Source: Candidatus Poribacteria bacterium
Lineage (GTDB): Bacteria > Poribacteria > WGA-4E > PCPOR2b
Direction of reading: 5' to 3'
Assembly: GCA_028819845.1 (NCBI GenBank)
Contig: JAPPKS010000009.1
Span: forward strand, 1 to 52,627
DNA length: 52,627 nt
Within the stretch, counting starts at the first letter, position 1. Each line of letters starts with the position of its first letter. Made by a program: the position numbers and the translations under genes. The notes below the pieces were generated by a model. The model made no database searches. It was given only the letters and a program-made list of their open reading frames with translations, and was not told where the DNA came from. Below are positions 24,277 through 33,948 of the stretch, piece by piece.

Positions 24277-25839
24277 GTGGTTCTTGGAGTGTTCTTATCG
24301 GGATGCACGACGTTGTTCGGCAAAGAGGTTAATCCGATACGCCTTGCCTCCGAGGAATTTTCTTTCAAGCGGTACGAGATCGTCACGGGCACAGCAAAAC
24401 ACCAAACCGTTTTGACAGGATTTCTTCTTGGCGGTATTACCGCGGAAATTGTAGTGGTGAGCATCGACACGGCGCATAATCGCCGGTTATTTCTGTACGA
24501 ATTTAACAGCGAGAGTTGGGCAATAAAGCTCGACGCAACGCTGCGTCCGGAAGTACTATTCGTCGACGTGGTTAACATCAAAGGACGCGACCGATTGATT
24601 ACATATGAGCACGGTCGCATAAATTGGTTCGAGCCCGAAACATCAATCGAGCACTTGCTGGTTGAGGTTAGTTCTAATGTCCCGCCTCACGAAATTGACG
24701 TCCCTCATGTTGATATTACGCGGGACCTCAATGGTGATAATCGAGACGATATAGTCCTGCCGGATGCTGACGGCTTCTGGGTGTTCATCCAGATGAACGA
24801 TGGTGCATTCGCCGATCCGGTAAAGATTGGTCCCTCGTTTAAGATGAGTGAAATCTACACGGCTGACGGGTACCGATTCATCCCATGGAATGAAAGCCGC
24901 GTCCACGAGGTGGACTATAACCGAGATGGGCGCATTGACCTCGTCTTCTGGCGTGAGGACCACTTCGTAGTTCATCATCAAGATGAGCACGGGCTGTTTT
25001 CTCCAGATACGGCGACCTTCTGCACGGAGGTGAGATTCGATTCGGACGACCTCTCATTGCTTGTCGCGCCGGAAGGGGTACGTGGCAGGCGTTTTGATCA
25101 CGGTGCACCTGGAGTAATGACGGGAAGAGTGTTGCACGAATTGACCGATATGAACCATGACGGTGTCGCCGACCTGGCGGTATTTTCCTTGCAGGCGGGG
25201 AGTGGCCGCCTATTCGGTCAGACATCCAAGTTGTGGAGTATGCGCTCCACCTACGAGGTGCACTTTGGGGTGCCGGCGCCGGGCGCCACTGAATTCAAAT
25301 CAGAGGTTGGCACCATGATTCGGGCAGACGGAATCCCGTTTGAGATAGCTACGCGCGACTTCGACCACGATGGTCATGTCGATGTGATGTTCACGGTCAT
25401 TAATCCGGGTATCTTCAAAATCATCGGTATGTTGGTAAGGGGGATAGCCACGGATTCAGCGTTGCTAGATCTCAATCTCTACCGCTTGACAGACAACTCG
25501 TATCCCGACGACCCCAACACTTCTCGTAAAATCAAAGCGTATACTCCTGGAGATACAGGGGAGAAAGCCATGCACTTTCCGGCGCTGCTCTACGGGGACG
25601 TATCCGGCGACGGACTCTCGGACCTTTTGGTACAGAATGGACTGAAAGAACTTTACGTCTTCATCGGTGAGCGCGGCCCGAAAATGTTCGCCCGGAAGCC
25701 TCAAAAGGTATCAATCAACATGCCGTACGAGGAATACACCCAGTTGATAGATCTTAACGGAGACGGCTTGGATGATGTCCTCATGCATCACCCGTCCATC
25801 GCAGAGCCGCATCGGGTGACTATGCTTATTGCTCAATGA
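24277..25839 (+). CDS. FG-GAP/VCBS-repeat lipoprotein, 5' end disturbed
   Basis: About 520 residues. A lipobox (LSGC) directly follows a hydrophobic stretch, so it is a lipoprotein. The body has at least six FG-GAP/VCBS-like blades with Ca-binding DxNxDGxxD loops (RDLNGDNRDD, VDYNRDGRIDLV, TDMNHDGVADLA, RDFDHDGHVDVM, GDVSGDGLSDLL, LIDLNGDGLDDV), indicating a beta-propeller at the cell surface or periplasm. The GTG at 24277 leaves only nine residues before the lipid Cys, too short for a signal. A frame beginning ATG at 24161 or 24215 (MQFLTRQAIRR) would give a proper basic n-region but ends at 24277, so a frameshift near 24250-24275 is suspected. No other start is convincing. Confidence 0.75.
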   Translation: MVLGVFLSGCTTLFGKEVNPIRLASEEFSFKRYEIVTGTAKHQTVLTGFLLGGITAEIVVVSIDTAHNRRLFLYEFNSESWAIKLDATLRPEVLFVDVVNIKGRDRLITYEHGRINWFEPETSIEHLLVEVSSNVPPHEIDVPHVDITRDLNGDNRDDIVLPDADGFWVFIQMNDGAFADPVKIGPSFKMSEIYTADGYRFIPWNESRVHEVDYNRDGRIDLVFWREDHFVVHHQDEHGLFSPDTATFCTEVRFDSDDLSLLVAPEGVRGRRFDHGAPGVMTGRVLHELTDMNHDGVADLAVFSLQAGSGRLFGQTSKLWSMRSTYEVHFGVPAPGATEFKSEVGTMIRADGIPFEIATRDFDHDGHVDVMFTVINPGIFKIIGMLVRGIATDSALLDLNLYRLTDNSYPDDPNTSRKIKAYTPGDTGEKAMHFPALLYGDVSGDGLSDLLVQNGLKELYVFIGERGPKMFARKPQKVSINMPYEEYTQLIDLNGDGLDDVLMHHPSIAEPHRVTMLIAQ

Positions 25840-25877
25840 CCAAAAAATCTAAAATAGATTGATAGGAGAAATTTACT

Positions 25878-26438
25878 TTGAGAATCACAGGGAAACACGA
25901 TTCAAACCGAAAATCAGCGGTAATATTAATTGCAACACTGACTTGTGTATGTTTGGGGTTAATTGTCAGTTTTTCGAATCAAGCACACGCATCTGATCTC
26001 ACCAAAAATTTCGGTATCGGACTCCAGGGAGCCACACCCGCATTTGGCGGAATTAGTTTTCGTTACAACGGGCTTGCGCCCGTCTATCTTCAAACCGTTG
26101 GACGTTTTATTCTCAATAATCAGGATAGCGACCATATGTTAGGCGCAAGCGTTTCATATGCCATTTTCGAGCATAATGGCAGGCGGAACTTAGCCCGGCT
26201 GCATTTTAGTTTAGAGGGTGGCTGGCGGTATGAAGAGGAGCATGTCAGATCAAAGGTCGAAACCACGACGCTAGCGGCAGGAATCGCTTTTGGAGGCGAA
26301 CTAGTGTTTTCATTTGGAGGGATTCCGCTCGGCTTAAACGCGGAAGTAGGTCAAGGGTTTGGCAGGGAAAAAGACGCGTCTCAATCCAACGGTATTGCCG
26401 GCGTTTACGTAGGAACGGGCATACATGCCTATTTTTGA
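25878..26438 (+). CDS. Small predicted outer-membrane beta-barrel protein
   Basis: Unrecognised 186-residue protein. The N-terminus is basic and is followed by a hydrophobic signal core (about residues 15-32) with a likely AHA-S cleavage. The mature part is glycine/aromatic-rich with alternating strands and ends in GTGIHAYF, a C-terminal Phe as in BAM substrates. The start is TTG at 25878 with AGGAG 9 bases upstream. It lies 38 bases after the FG-GAP lipoprotein gene and may be co-transcribed and so TetR-controlled. Confidence 0.7.
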   Translation: MRITGKHDSNRKSAVILIATLTCVCLGLIVSFSNQAHASDLTKNFGIGLQGATPAFGGISFRYNGLAPVYLQTVGRFILNNQDSDHMLGASVSYAIFEHNGRRNLARLHFSLEGGWRYEEEHVRSKVETTTLAAGIAFGGELVFSFGGIPLGLNAEVGQGFGREKDASQSNGIAGVYVGTGIHAYF

Positions 26439-26558
26439 ATCTCTATAAGCATTGCGCAGTTCATCGCTTAATAGCCTCGAGTTGTTAATTTAAACCTTGT
26501 AATCAGTGGTGTTTTGGCGGACACAATCCGACGCCATCACCAATTCCAAACACATTCA

Positions 26559-27854
26559 TTATGTCAAATAAGGTTGAATGTGAGCAAGTGTCCGTTGGGT
26601 AGCTCCCAAATTTTCCTCAATGGTTTCCATCGCAATTTTCCCCATCCGATCGCACAGGCCTGGGTTGGAAAGCAGCAATTTAAGAACAGTCGCCATCTCT
26701 TGAACAGAATTGACCAAACGTGCCGCGCCCCGGTCCTTCAGTAGGTATGCTTCATGTGCATTATGGATGGTAGGACCGAATAGAATAGGTTTTGCCATTG
26801 CGGCTGGCTCCATCACGTTGTGTACGCTTCCGTTAAAGCTCCCGCCGACAAACGCTAAATCTCCTAGCCGATAGAGTATTGCGAGCATACCCACAATGTC
26901 AATTACGATTGCATCAATTTTGCTTAGGTCGTCCACTGCTTTCAGCTCCGAAAAACACGTGTGTGTAAATCCTTGCCGATCCAATTGAGTCCGAATTTCT
27001 GAGATCCGTTCGGTTGTAGGCTCGTGGGGGACCAGGACTAAACTCGGCATGTGCTGCGGGGAATCTCGGCGAAGGAGATGGCATGCTTCAAACAGAACTC
27101 GTTCATCTGTCGAGTAAGTGCTTCCCGCTATTAAGATGGGACGCTTTAAGGTAGATTGCCCCGGGAAGAATTGAGCGTCGGCATCAACAGCGGCCGCATG
27201 TTGAAAAACCCGATCAAAACGAGTATCCCCCGTGACTTGGATTTGAGCGTTTAACGGGCAAATACGTCGAAAGCGTTGTGCGTCTAGGTTTGATATAACG
27301 CAGTGCACCGAAATGTGATGATGGACGCACTTGAAAAAAGACCGGGCAAAGGGGGTCAATCGTTTGGATTTTGCATGCAGCGATCCAGCGATGAGGATGA
27401 TTGGTATCTTACTTTTGGATGCGTACCAGACTAGGTTGGGCCAAATGTCGAACTTGGAAAAGATTAGGACGGACGGCTTGATAAGTTGAATGAGCCGTTT
27501 AGTGTTACGAATGGTGTCAAGAGGAAGATAGGAGGCTGCATCGCAATGCGGATATTTTGCAATGTTGGGATGTACCGAAGGGGAGAAGTAAGTTAGGACG
27601 ATTCGTGTGTCATCTTTAACGGCTTCGATTAGCGGTTTGGCTTGTTCGAATTCGCCAACGGAGGTGAAATGAAACCAAACCGTTCGGTCGATTTCTCGTG
27701 AGGATTCCAACTGGCTTTTCAGATTCGTAAACACGTCTCGTCTGCCGGTGATCCCCTCACGAGTCTTTGCGTTAAACCTTGCACCGATGTGGAATCCGAC
27801 GAACAGTGCGGGAACTACGATTGTGTTATAGAACGCTCTCCAAATTAAATCCAT
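26559..27854 (-). CDS. waaA: 3-deoxy-D-manno-octulosonic acid transferase
   Basis: Transfers Kdo from CMP-Kdo to lipid A precursor at the inner membrane. The 431-residue length is normal. An N-terminal membrane anchor (about residues 8-24) precedes a GT-B fold. The catalytic base is E68 in HFTSVGEFEQ, and the family segments FSKFDIWPNLVW and LVPHEPTTER are present. The CMP-site stretch with GGSFNGSVHNVMEPAAMAKP is intact. It indicates an LPS-bearing outer membrane. It is convergent with the beta-barrel gene, and 26439-26558 between them holds nothing clear. Confidence 0.93.
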   Translation of the reverse strand: MDLIWRAFYNTIVVPALFVGFHIGARFNAKTREGITGRRDVFTNLKSQLESSREIDRTVWFHFTSVGEFEQAKPLIEAVKDDTRIVLTYFSPSVHPNIAKYPHCDAASYLPLDTIRNTKRLIQLIKPSVLIFSKFDIWPNLVWYASKSKIPIILIAGSLHAKSKRLTPFARSFFKCVHHHISVHCVISNLDAQRFRRICPLNAQIQVTGDTRFDRVFQHAAAVDADAQFFPGQSTLKRPILIAGSTYSTDERVLFEACHLLRRDSPQHMPSLVLVPHEPTTERISEIRTQLDRQGFTHTCFSELKAVDDLSKIDAIVIDIVGMLAILYRLGDLAFVGGSFNGSVHNVMEPAAMAKPILFGPTIHNAHEAYLLKDRGAARLVNSVQEMATVLKLLLSNPGLCDRMGKIAMETIEENLGATQRTLAHIQPYLT

Positions 27855-27952
27855 CGAATATGCGTTCCTTCACAATTGAACGAATGAACCGGGCGCAAAA
27901 CACATAAAAGTTCCGTTTTGCGCATTGTTGCCCCCGTTTCGGTATCCATTTT

Positions 27953-28279
27953 CTACAACGCGGAGAGTATCTTTTCCTTCAGGGCGCCTTTTGGTAACGC
28001 ACCGACTATCTGCCCTTTAACCTCCCCATCGCCAAACACTAGCAGCGTGGGGATGCTGAGGACGCGGTATTTCATTGCAGTGTCACGATTGTCATCAACG
28101 TTGAGCTTGCCGACTTTGAACTGGCCGGTATGTTCGTCGGCGAGTTCTTCCAAGATTGGGGCAATCATCTTGCACGGTCCGCACCATTCCGCCCAAAAAT
28201 CAACAACAATCGGCATTTCCGAATTTAAAACAGTTTCCTCAAATGTGTCGTCAGTTATTTCTAAAACATTTTTAGCCAT
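27953..28279 (-). CDS. trxA: Thioredoxin
   Basis: Cytoplasmic disulfide reductase of 108 residues with the canonical WC33GPC36K active site, the cis-Pro segment LSIPTLLVF, and the buried acid (VVDFWAEW). TAGGAG precedes the ATG. It lies upstream of waaA on the same strand with a gap of about 100 bases, so co-transcription is possible. The divergent region 28280-28576 is AT-rich and likely holds promoters for this gene and for the SpoU methyltransferase. No single box pair stood out. Confidence 0.96.
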   Translation of the reverse strand: MAKNVLEITDDTFEETVLNSEMPIVVDFWAEWCGPCKMIAPILEELADEHTGQFKVGKLNVDDNRDTAMKYRVLSIPTLLVFGDGEVKGQIVGALPKGALKEKILSAL

Positions 28280-28576
28280 TGGGATTTCTCCTAATCAACT
28301 CATTTAATCACAAAAAATAAAAACCGAGGTGTTTGCCGCGCCGTGAACTTCTGCAATCTACATTGAAATTGCCAAACTCAAATATTTTTCAATAATTGTC
28401 AATGGATACCTAATATGATACCCTAGAAAAGAGGATTTATCATTAGGCACGCGATCTAGCATTTGAGACGATGACGAAGCGCCCAATTAGTCTAAGCCGC
28501 CCGCAAAATTAATGGGGAAAACAATGACGGAGTGCATTCTTAACACTTTGATCGGTGCACCGCGGAGTGTAGTCTG

Positions 28577-29389
28577 ATGCTGATTCGTTCTACTTCAAAC
28601 TTACACATCAAATACATTCGGATGTTGTGCGAAAAACGCATGGCGCGGAATACCCACTATGAGTTTTTCGTAGAAGGAGTACGCGCAGTCTCTGAAGCAA
28701 TCAGTCACGGTTGGAATGTGAAAAAACTGATTTTTTGTCCGTCGCTGGTCCGATCAGATTGGGCAAAGAAGATAGTCGCTGAATCCGATCGATTAATTCA
28801 CCTTCAAATTTCAGAAAACCTGCACAGCAAATTGTGCGACCGAAACGATTTAGAATTGATGGCAATCATTTCGCAAGTTGAGGACGATATTGACCGCATC
28901 CCGATTGAATCAAATCTTCTTGTCATCGCAGCGGAAAATCCGCAGAATCGAGGCAATTTGGGGACAATCATCAGATCCGCGGACGCTATGGGCGCACACG
29001 GAGTATTAATAATGGAGCCCGCTGTCGATCTCTATGATCCCAAAACAGTTCGAGCCACGATGGGATCTCTGTTTGCATTACCTGTAATTCGGATTAAATG
29101 CCACTCATTCTTCCGGAGTTGGCGTGAAAAAGTTCGTGCGGCTCTCGGCGCATTCCAAGTCATTGGAACAAGCCCACATGCGTCAACAACAATCGACAAG
29201 GTCGACTTTACGGTTCCAACGCTGCTAGTTGTTGGGAATGAACAATCCGGAATCAGCAAACAGCTTGAAACAATGTGTGATGCGTTGATTTCTATCCCAA
29301 TGTCAGGGTCGGCGGATTCTCTGAACAGTGCGATCGCTGCGTCAGTCGCCCTCTACGAAGCCAATCGTCAACGAATTGCAAGCAAGTGA
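28577..29389 (+). CDS. TrmH/SpoU family RNA 2'-O-methyltransferase
   Basis: A 270-residue SPOUT-class methyltransferase acting on rRNA or tRNA ribose. The N-terminal substrate-binding domain (about 1-100) is of the L30e type. The C-terminal knot domain has motif 1 (ENPQNRGNLGTIIRSADAMG, with the catalytic Arg), motif 2 (VVGNEQSGISKQ, where GSEGxGL is more usual) and motif 3 (IPMSGSADSLNSAIAASV). Specificity (RlmB-like or TsnR-like) cannot be settled from sequence alone. The ATG at 28577 has no strong ribosome site. Confidence 0.9.
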   Translation: MLIRSTSNLHIKYIRMLCEKRMARNTHYEFFVEGVRAVSEAISHGWNVKKLIFCPSLVRSDWAKKIVAESDRLIHLQISENLHSKLCDRNDLELMAIISQVEDDIDRIPIESNLLVIAAENPQNRGNLGTIIRSADAMGAHGVLIMEPAVDLYDPKTVRATMGSLFALPVIRIKCHSFFRSWREKVRAALGAFQVIGTSPHASTTIDKVDFTVPTLLVVGNEQSGISKQLETMCDALISIPMSGSADSLNSAIAASVALYEANRQRIASK

Positions 29390-29452
29390 ATCAATCGTGC
29401 CTGCTATCGTTCATCCAGTCCAATCACCGCGTAAAACCGCTAAATTTAACAC

Positions 29453-29557
29453 TTAAGCCGTCTTTTTTAACGTCTGTTTTTTTCTTTTTAGGCGGCGTTT
29501 TTGTTGCTGATGAATGAGTGTCCTTCGTCGAACTCGTCCACTCTTGCTGCGCGCCAT
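29453..29557 (-). CDS. Very basic 34-residue protein with an ideal Shine-Dalgarno
   Basis: A tiny ORF with TAAGGAGGTGA, an almost complete anti-16S match, a few bases before ATG at 29557. The product begins MARSKSGRVRRRTLIHQQQK and continues as Arg/Lys-rich sequence, with nearly half its residues basic and none acidic. It follows the stop of the 347-residue gene by 18 bases and is probably the last gene of that operon. The upstream partner also has a very basic N-terminus. The character fits a ribosome- or nucleic-acid-binding peptide. No family was recognised; it recalls small basic planctomycete proteins (DUF6800-like) only in style. Confidence 0.6.
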   Translation of the reverse strand: MARSKSGRVRRRTLIHQQQKRRLKRKKQTLKKTA

Positions 29558-29575
29558 TCAATCACCTCCTTACCA

Positions 29576-30619
29576 CTATTCATCCAACACCTTTGCAAGA
29601 TAAAACACAGATTTACCACAGAGTTGTTCTATCTCTTGCATGGCATCGTTTAATTGTGCCTTTCGAGGACATTGGAGCAGGAGTCTATCCGCCGTAAGGG
29701 TAACATATCGGTGCTGTGTTTTGTGCGAATATTGAGCTTGTTGTTCCCCATCTGTGGTGAGTCGATATCCATCTCCCAATTCGAACGTCTGACGCACTCT
29801 CTCCCAATCCAAGTTCTTGTACAATGCTTTTGCAGGCAACTCCCTCGGTGTAGGCGTCTGAGATGTCTGAGTGGGTTCATCTTCATCCGAAAAGTAATCT
29901 GCAATATCGCTCGATTTTTGAAAGCCATTGTCTAAGCCGTCAGAAACCTGTTCATCAATTGTGTGTATCTGCTGATCTCGAATGTTCTCACCCTGACTTA
30001 TCGCTAGTAAATCGTAAATTACCCATTGTATCGCTTCGTGCTCATCCCGTCCAAGTTGAGATTGGGTAGACACGGTTTCTAGCGTACGAACACAAATGTT
30101 CAAGATGAGTGGATGGAAATTAAGTGATGCTGGTTCAGCAAGATCAAAAAACATTCGCGTAACTACTGCAATCTCCGCTTTTTCCCTAGCGCCAATACGT
30201 TTTAGCCGCGTTTCGCAGGCTTTAAGCGACTGGGAAATTAGTTGGAGGAAATTGGGTGTAATCAGGCAGGGCAGCACTTCGTCGCGGAATTTTTCAGAAA
30301 TCGTTTCCATCCAATCCTCGCCTCGCGTCAATTCGTCCTGGTCTTCGGATCGCACGAAGTTTGGAGGGGGGAGGTGGAGCAATTCACGTATTGCTTGATA
30401 GAGGCGCTCTGTATCAAATCTGACTTTCTCTAGTTCAGGTTCGTTAACTAGCAACCCGCTTTTCATAATTCTGTCTTGTAACTGTTCTCCATCTGATTTT
30501 GCACTCTCTAGCATGCGCTGCTTTCTGAATGCCATCTGCCGCTGCCGGGATTTTCCAACCTGATTCCGTTTCGCACGTTTATGTGCAATATTGAGTTGCC
30601 GATTCTTTTTTCTCGCCAT
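29576..30619 (-). CDS. Hypothetical protein with a highly basic N-terminus
   Basis: Unrecognised 347-residue protein. I prefer ATG at 30619 (MARKKNRQLN...), because the upstream extension has no ribosome site and the basic segment makes a natural N-terminus. Residues 1-45 are Lys/Arg/Gln-rich, suitable for RNA or ribosome contact. The middle (about 60-230) is mostly helical. A Ser/Thr/Asp/Glu-rich linker (about 235-275) leads to a C-terminal domain (about 280-347) of roughly 70 residues. There is no catalytic motif. It is co-oriented with the 34-residue basic ORF 18 bases downstream. The region 30701-30913 up to lon holds no gene that I can support. Confidence 0.65.
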   Translation of the reverse strand: MARKKNRQLNIAHKRAKRNQVGKSRQRQMAFRKQRMLESAKSDGEQLQDRIMKSGLLVNEPELEKVRFDTERLYQAIRELLHLPPPNFVRSEDQDELTRGEDWMETISEKFRDEVLPCLITPNFLQLISQSLKACETRLKRIGAREKAEIAVVTRMFFDLAEPASLNFHPLILNICVRTLETVSTQSQLGRDEHEAIQWVIYDLLAISQGENIRDQQIHTIDEQVSDGLDNGFQKSSDIADYFSDEDEPTQTSQTPTPRELPAKALYKNLDWERVRQTFELGDGYRLTTDGEQQAQYSHKTQHRYVTLTADRLLLQCPRKAQLNDAMQEIEQLCGKSVFYLAKVLDE

Positions 30620-30913
30620 TTTTGATCCGGATGCCACGGTGTCAGTGCGCGTTGTTCCAATTTGTTGGATCGAACGCAGGAAAGTATACAAAATGAGCAC
30701 AAAAATGTCAACACAAGGATTTCTAGGTTATGGTATGAAATCTCAAGCGTAAAATGTAGCCCAAATAGATTCCGAATCCTTATCAATTCAAATGATCACG
30801 CCCTCATCTTTCGCGCAACGATCCTGTGCGGAAGCGTTTTGGATTTCACGTTAGTTGGACTGTGAAGGTTTAAATTCTGTCCGAATATTCCTTCCATCCA
30901 AATGCACCCTGTT

Positions 30914-33289
30914 CTAATGTCTTGGGCTAAGCGCTTTTGCAAAGACCTGATCAACCCGGTCTACAAACACGAAATCAAGCCCCTCTTTTGCATCATCTGG
31001 AATTTCTGCGAGATCTATTTCATTTCGCTTCGGAATAATAAAGGTTTTAATTCCCGCTTGTTTAGCCGCGAGGATTTTTTCCTTTACGCCGCCAATTGGT
31101 AGTACACGTCCTCTTAATGTAATTTCTCCTGTCATGGCAATTTCAGGATTAACGCTTTGCCCAGTGGCAAGCGACGTGAGCGCTGTCGCAATTGTGATAC
31201 CGGCAGAAGGTCCATCTTTCGGAATGGCGCCCGCTGGCACGTGTACGTGAATGTCATTCTTCCTGAAGAAATCCGGGTTAAATCCTAATTCTCCGGCTTT
31301 AGACTTGACGTAACTCAAAGCTGCCTGAGCAGATTCCTGCATCACCTCACTAAGATGGCCCGTCAAGACGAGTTTGCTTTCACCACTCATGCTTGTCGCT
31401 TCAACAAATAAAATTTCCCCGCCAAAAGCGGTAACCGACATTCCCGTTGCGACTCCCACTTCTTCCTCTTGTTCGGCAATTTCAGAATGGAATTTGATTG
31501 GACCGAGGTAATCCGAAATCCCGATGGGGGTCACATGTGTAAATTGGGCGCCGCGTTCGGCAATCTTGCGGGCGGCTTTCCGGCAAATTGCTCCCAACTC
31601 ACGTTCAAGATTTCGGACGCCTGCCTCACGAGTATACGCTTCAATCACTGTACGAATCGCGTCGTCCGAAATTGAGAGCAATTCGCTACTGATTCCGTGA
31701 GCTTCCAATTGTCGTGGAATAAGATACTGTTTGGCAATTCCCGTTTTTTCATTAGTGGTATAGCCAGGCAGCTCCAGAATTTCCATACGGTCTCGTAGGG
31801 GGGAAGGGATGGTGTGAAGCTGGTTAGCGGTTGTAATAAACATCACTTTTGACAAGTCAAACGGGGTGTCAATGTAGTTATCCACAAACGTATTGTTTTG
31901 TTCAGGGTCAAGCACTTCAAGCAACGCCGCCGCGGGATCGCCTCTAAAATCCGATCCGAGCTTATCGATTTCGTCTAACATAAAAACCGGATTATTGGAT
32001 TCTGCTTGACGCAGTCCTTTTATAATTCGCCCCGGCATTGAGCCGATATATGTTCTCCGATGTCCTCGAATCTCCGCTTCATCGTGTAAGCCGCCTAAAG
32101 AGATACGGACGAAATTCCTACCCATGGTTCTCGCAATTGATTTCCCTAATGAAGTCTTTCCGACCCCAGGAGGACCCACAAAGCAGAGAATCGGCCCTTT
32201 CATATCTTGCTTGAGCATGCGTACGGCTAGATATTCCAAAATTCGATCTTTGACTTTTTCCAAATCGTAGTGATCTTCGTCAAGAACCTGCTGAGCATGA
32301 GAGATATTGAGTTCATCTTCAGCGCAGACTGCCCATGGCAGATTAACTAGCCAATCCAGATAATTCCGGGAAACTGTGGATTCCGGAGAGGAGGCGTGCA
32401 TTTTAGACAAGCGATTGAGCTCCTTTTCCGCAACTTTGCGCGCCTTTTCGGGCATATTTGCAGCTTCGATTTCCTGGCGAATCTCTTCCACCTCCAGTAA
32501 TAAATCATCAGCCTCGCCCAACTCCGTCTGAATCGCCTTCAGTTGTTCCCGAAGGAAATATTCACGCTGTCCTTTGTTTATCACAGCTTCCGCATCCGAC
32601 TGTATCTTGCTCTCTAGTTCGGTAAGATCTAACTCCTTGGTAAGTATTACAATAAGCTGATTTAACCGGTCTTTGATAGGAATTGTTTCCAACAACAACT
32701 GTTTATCGTCGGGTTTGAGATCGAGCACTGAGGTGATATAATCCGCAAGACGTTCCAAATCATCTAAATTATCAGCGATGATACCTAGCTCTTCCTGGTA
32801 TCTTGACGATAGCTTGACTATTTTTTGAAACAGTTCAACCGCAGTTCGCTTAAGGGCTTCAATCTCAATGGTGGTTTCCTCTTTTTCATCTTGCTCAACA
32901 ATTCGAACCTGTACTTTCACAAACGGTTCTGTTTGAATGACCTCTTCGATTTGAACCCTGGCACGACCTTGCGCGAGAATCAATACATTTTCATCATCTG
33001 TACGGTACTTAATTATATGGACTAACGCTCCAACCGGAGCAAAATCATCAATCACCGGTGAATCTGTTTCCTTCAGCCTCTTAAAGACACAAATGCTTCT
33101 AGATGTGTTGATCATCGCATCATCGACAGCGGCTGTGACTGTCTTCCCAGATAACGCTAGATGATGAGGGGAAAACGGCGGAACGGGAGGCATGTGAGGG
33201 AAAATGACGAGATCGTTCACAATTAGAACCGGAAGTTCTTTCGGAATCTCCATATCCGTTTTTTGTTCATTCACGAATTCATCCACCAT
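30914..33289 (-). CDS. lon: ATP-dependent Lon protease
   Basis: Degrades damaged and regulatory proteins in the cytoplasm. The 791-residue length is typical. The N-terminal LAN substrate domain spans about 20-210 and the coiled coil follows to about 310. The AAA+ module has Walker [10 protein letters not shown] with K378, and Walker [11 protein letters not shown]. The protease domain has the catalytic S695 in PKDGPSAG and the Lys in [19 protein letters not shown] precedes the ATG, which overlaps the end of the Hsp20 gene by 11 bases, so the chaperone and protease are translationally linked. Confidence 0.96.
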   Translation of the reverse strand: MVDEFVNEQKTDMEIPKELPVLIVNDLVIFPHMPPVPPFSPHHLALSGKTVTAAVDDAMINTSRSICVFKRLKETDSPVIDDFAPVGALVHIIKYRTDDENVLILAQGRARVQIEEVIQTEPFVKVQVRIVEQDEKEETTIEIEALKRTAVELFQKIVKLSSRYQEELGIIADNLDDLERLADYITSVLDLKPDDKQLLLETIPIKDRLNQLIVILTKELDLTELESKIQSDAEAVINKGQREYFLREQLKAIQTELGEADDLLLEVEEIRQEIEAANMPEKARKVAEKELNRLSKMHASSPESTVSRNYLDWLVNLPWAVCAEDELNISHAQQVLDEDHYDLEKVKDRILEYLAVRMLKQDMKGPILCFVGPPGVGKTSLGKSIARTMGRNFVRISLGGLHDEAEIRGHRRTYIGSMPGRIIKGLRQAESNNPVFMLDEIDKLGSDFRGDPAAALLEVLDPEQNNTFVDNYIDTPFDLSKVMFITTANQLHTIPSPLRDRMEILELPGYTTNEKTGIAKQYLIPRQLEAHGISSELLSISDDAIRTVIEAYTREAGVRNLERELGAICRKAARKIAERGAQFTHVTPIGISDYLGPIKFHSEIAEQEEEVGVATGMSVTAFGGEILFVEATSMSGESKLVLTGHLSEVMQESAQAALSYVKSKAGELGFNPDFFRKNDIHVHVPAGAIPKDGPSAGITIATALTSLATGQSVNPEIAMTGEITLRGRVLPIGGVKEKILAAKQAGIKTFIIPKRNEIDLAEIPDDAKEGLDFVFVDRVDQVFAKALSPRH

Positions 33290-33776
33290 GATTCGCCTCC
33301 TTTAGCTCCTGTTCGTTTTTTATCTCTTTTTCATTCTGACGGCCAATTTCTTCCGATTGTTCACGATTGACTTTGGGAATATCAATCTCAAGGAAACCGC
33401 CGGCGTATCTGGCTTGAGGTTTTATAGAATCTGAGAGAACGTCTGGTAGTGCGATAGATCGCTCAAACCGCCCATAATTTATCTCGGCCTGATGATAATG
33501 TTGCTTTTTTAATGCGGTCCAATCTTGTCGATTACCGTTAATTGTCAAGATATTTCCATCCAGACGAATTTGGATGTCCTCTTCCGCCTTTAGTCCAGCA
33601 ACTTCAATCTTAATAACGAAGCTTTCGACAGTTTCGTAAATATCCATTGGCGGCCGCCACAGTGCGGTTTCTGGCGTCAATTTTTGGGCCGGCCGCGTAA
33701 AGGAGTCAAAATGGATTTCAAGCTCCTCCTGCAATTCAAAAAACCCCGTGATGAATTCACTGGGATTTGATTTCAC
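33279..33776 (-). CDS. Small heat-shock protein, Hsp20/alpha-crystallin family
   Basis: ATP-independent holdase chaperone of 165 residues. The alpha-crystallin domain (about 45-140) has the typical DIYETVESFVIKIEVAGLK start, a GNILTI strand, and YGRFERSIALPDVLSD leading to a final GGFLEIDIPK strand. A Gln/Glu/Asn-rich tail follows. The start is GTG with GGAGAG upstream. It shares an operon with lon, a sensible pairing of holding and degrading unfolded protein. No clear heat-shock promoter or CIRCE element was found in 33777-33948. Confidence 0.93.
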   Translation of the reverse strand: MKSNPSEFITGFFELQEELEIHFDSFTRPAQKLTPETALWRPPMDIYETVESFVIKIEVAGLKAEEDIQIRLDGNILTINGNRQDWTALKKQHYHQAEINYGRFERSIALPDVLSDSIKPQARYAGGFLEIDIPKVNREQSEEIGRQNEKEIKNEQELKEANHGG

Positions 33777-33948
33777 CTTCTTACTCTCCTTTTGCGAGAT
33801 GATTTTTTGTTAGCGTTTATCGGCGGGGAAAATCTTGGCGGCGTAAGGCGTAATAAGTAATTTTCAATGCAACCTGCGCTACGTGATGTGCCGACCGCGA
33901 GAGTCGAATTTTAGCGGATTCACCGCTGCAAAATTAACCAAAGAAGTG

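Noticed and set aside
33913-33927. AGCGG-ATTCA-CCGCT hairpin after the coiled-coil gene
   Set aside because: A short stem without a T-tract on either strand; too weak to call a terminator.
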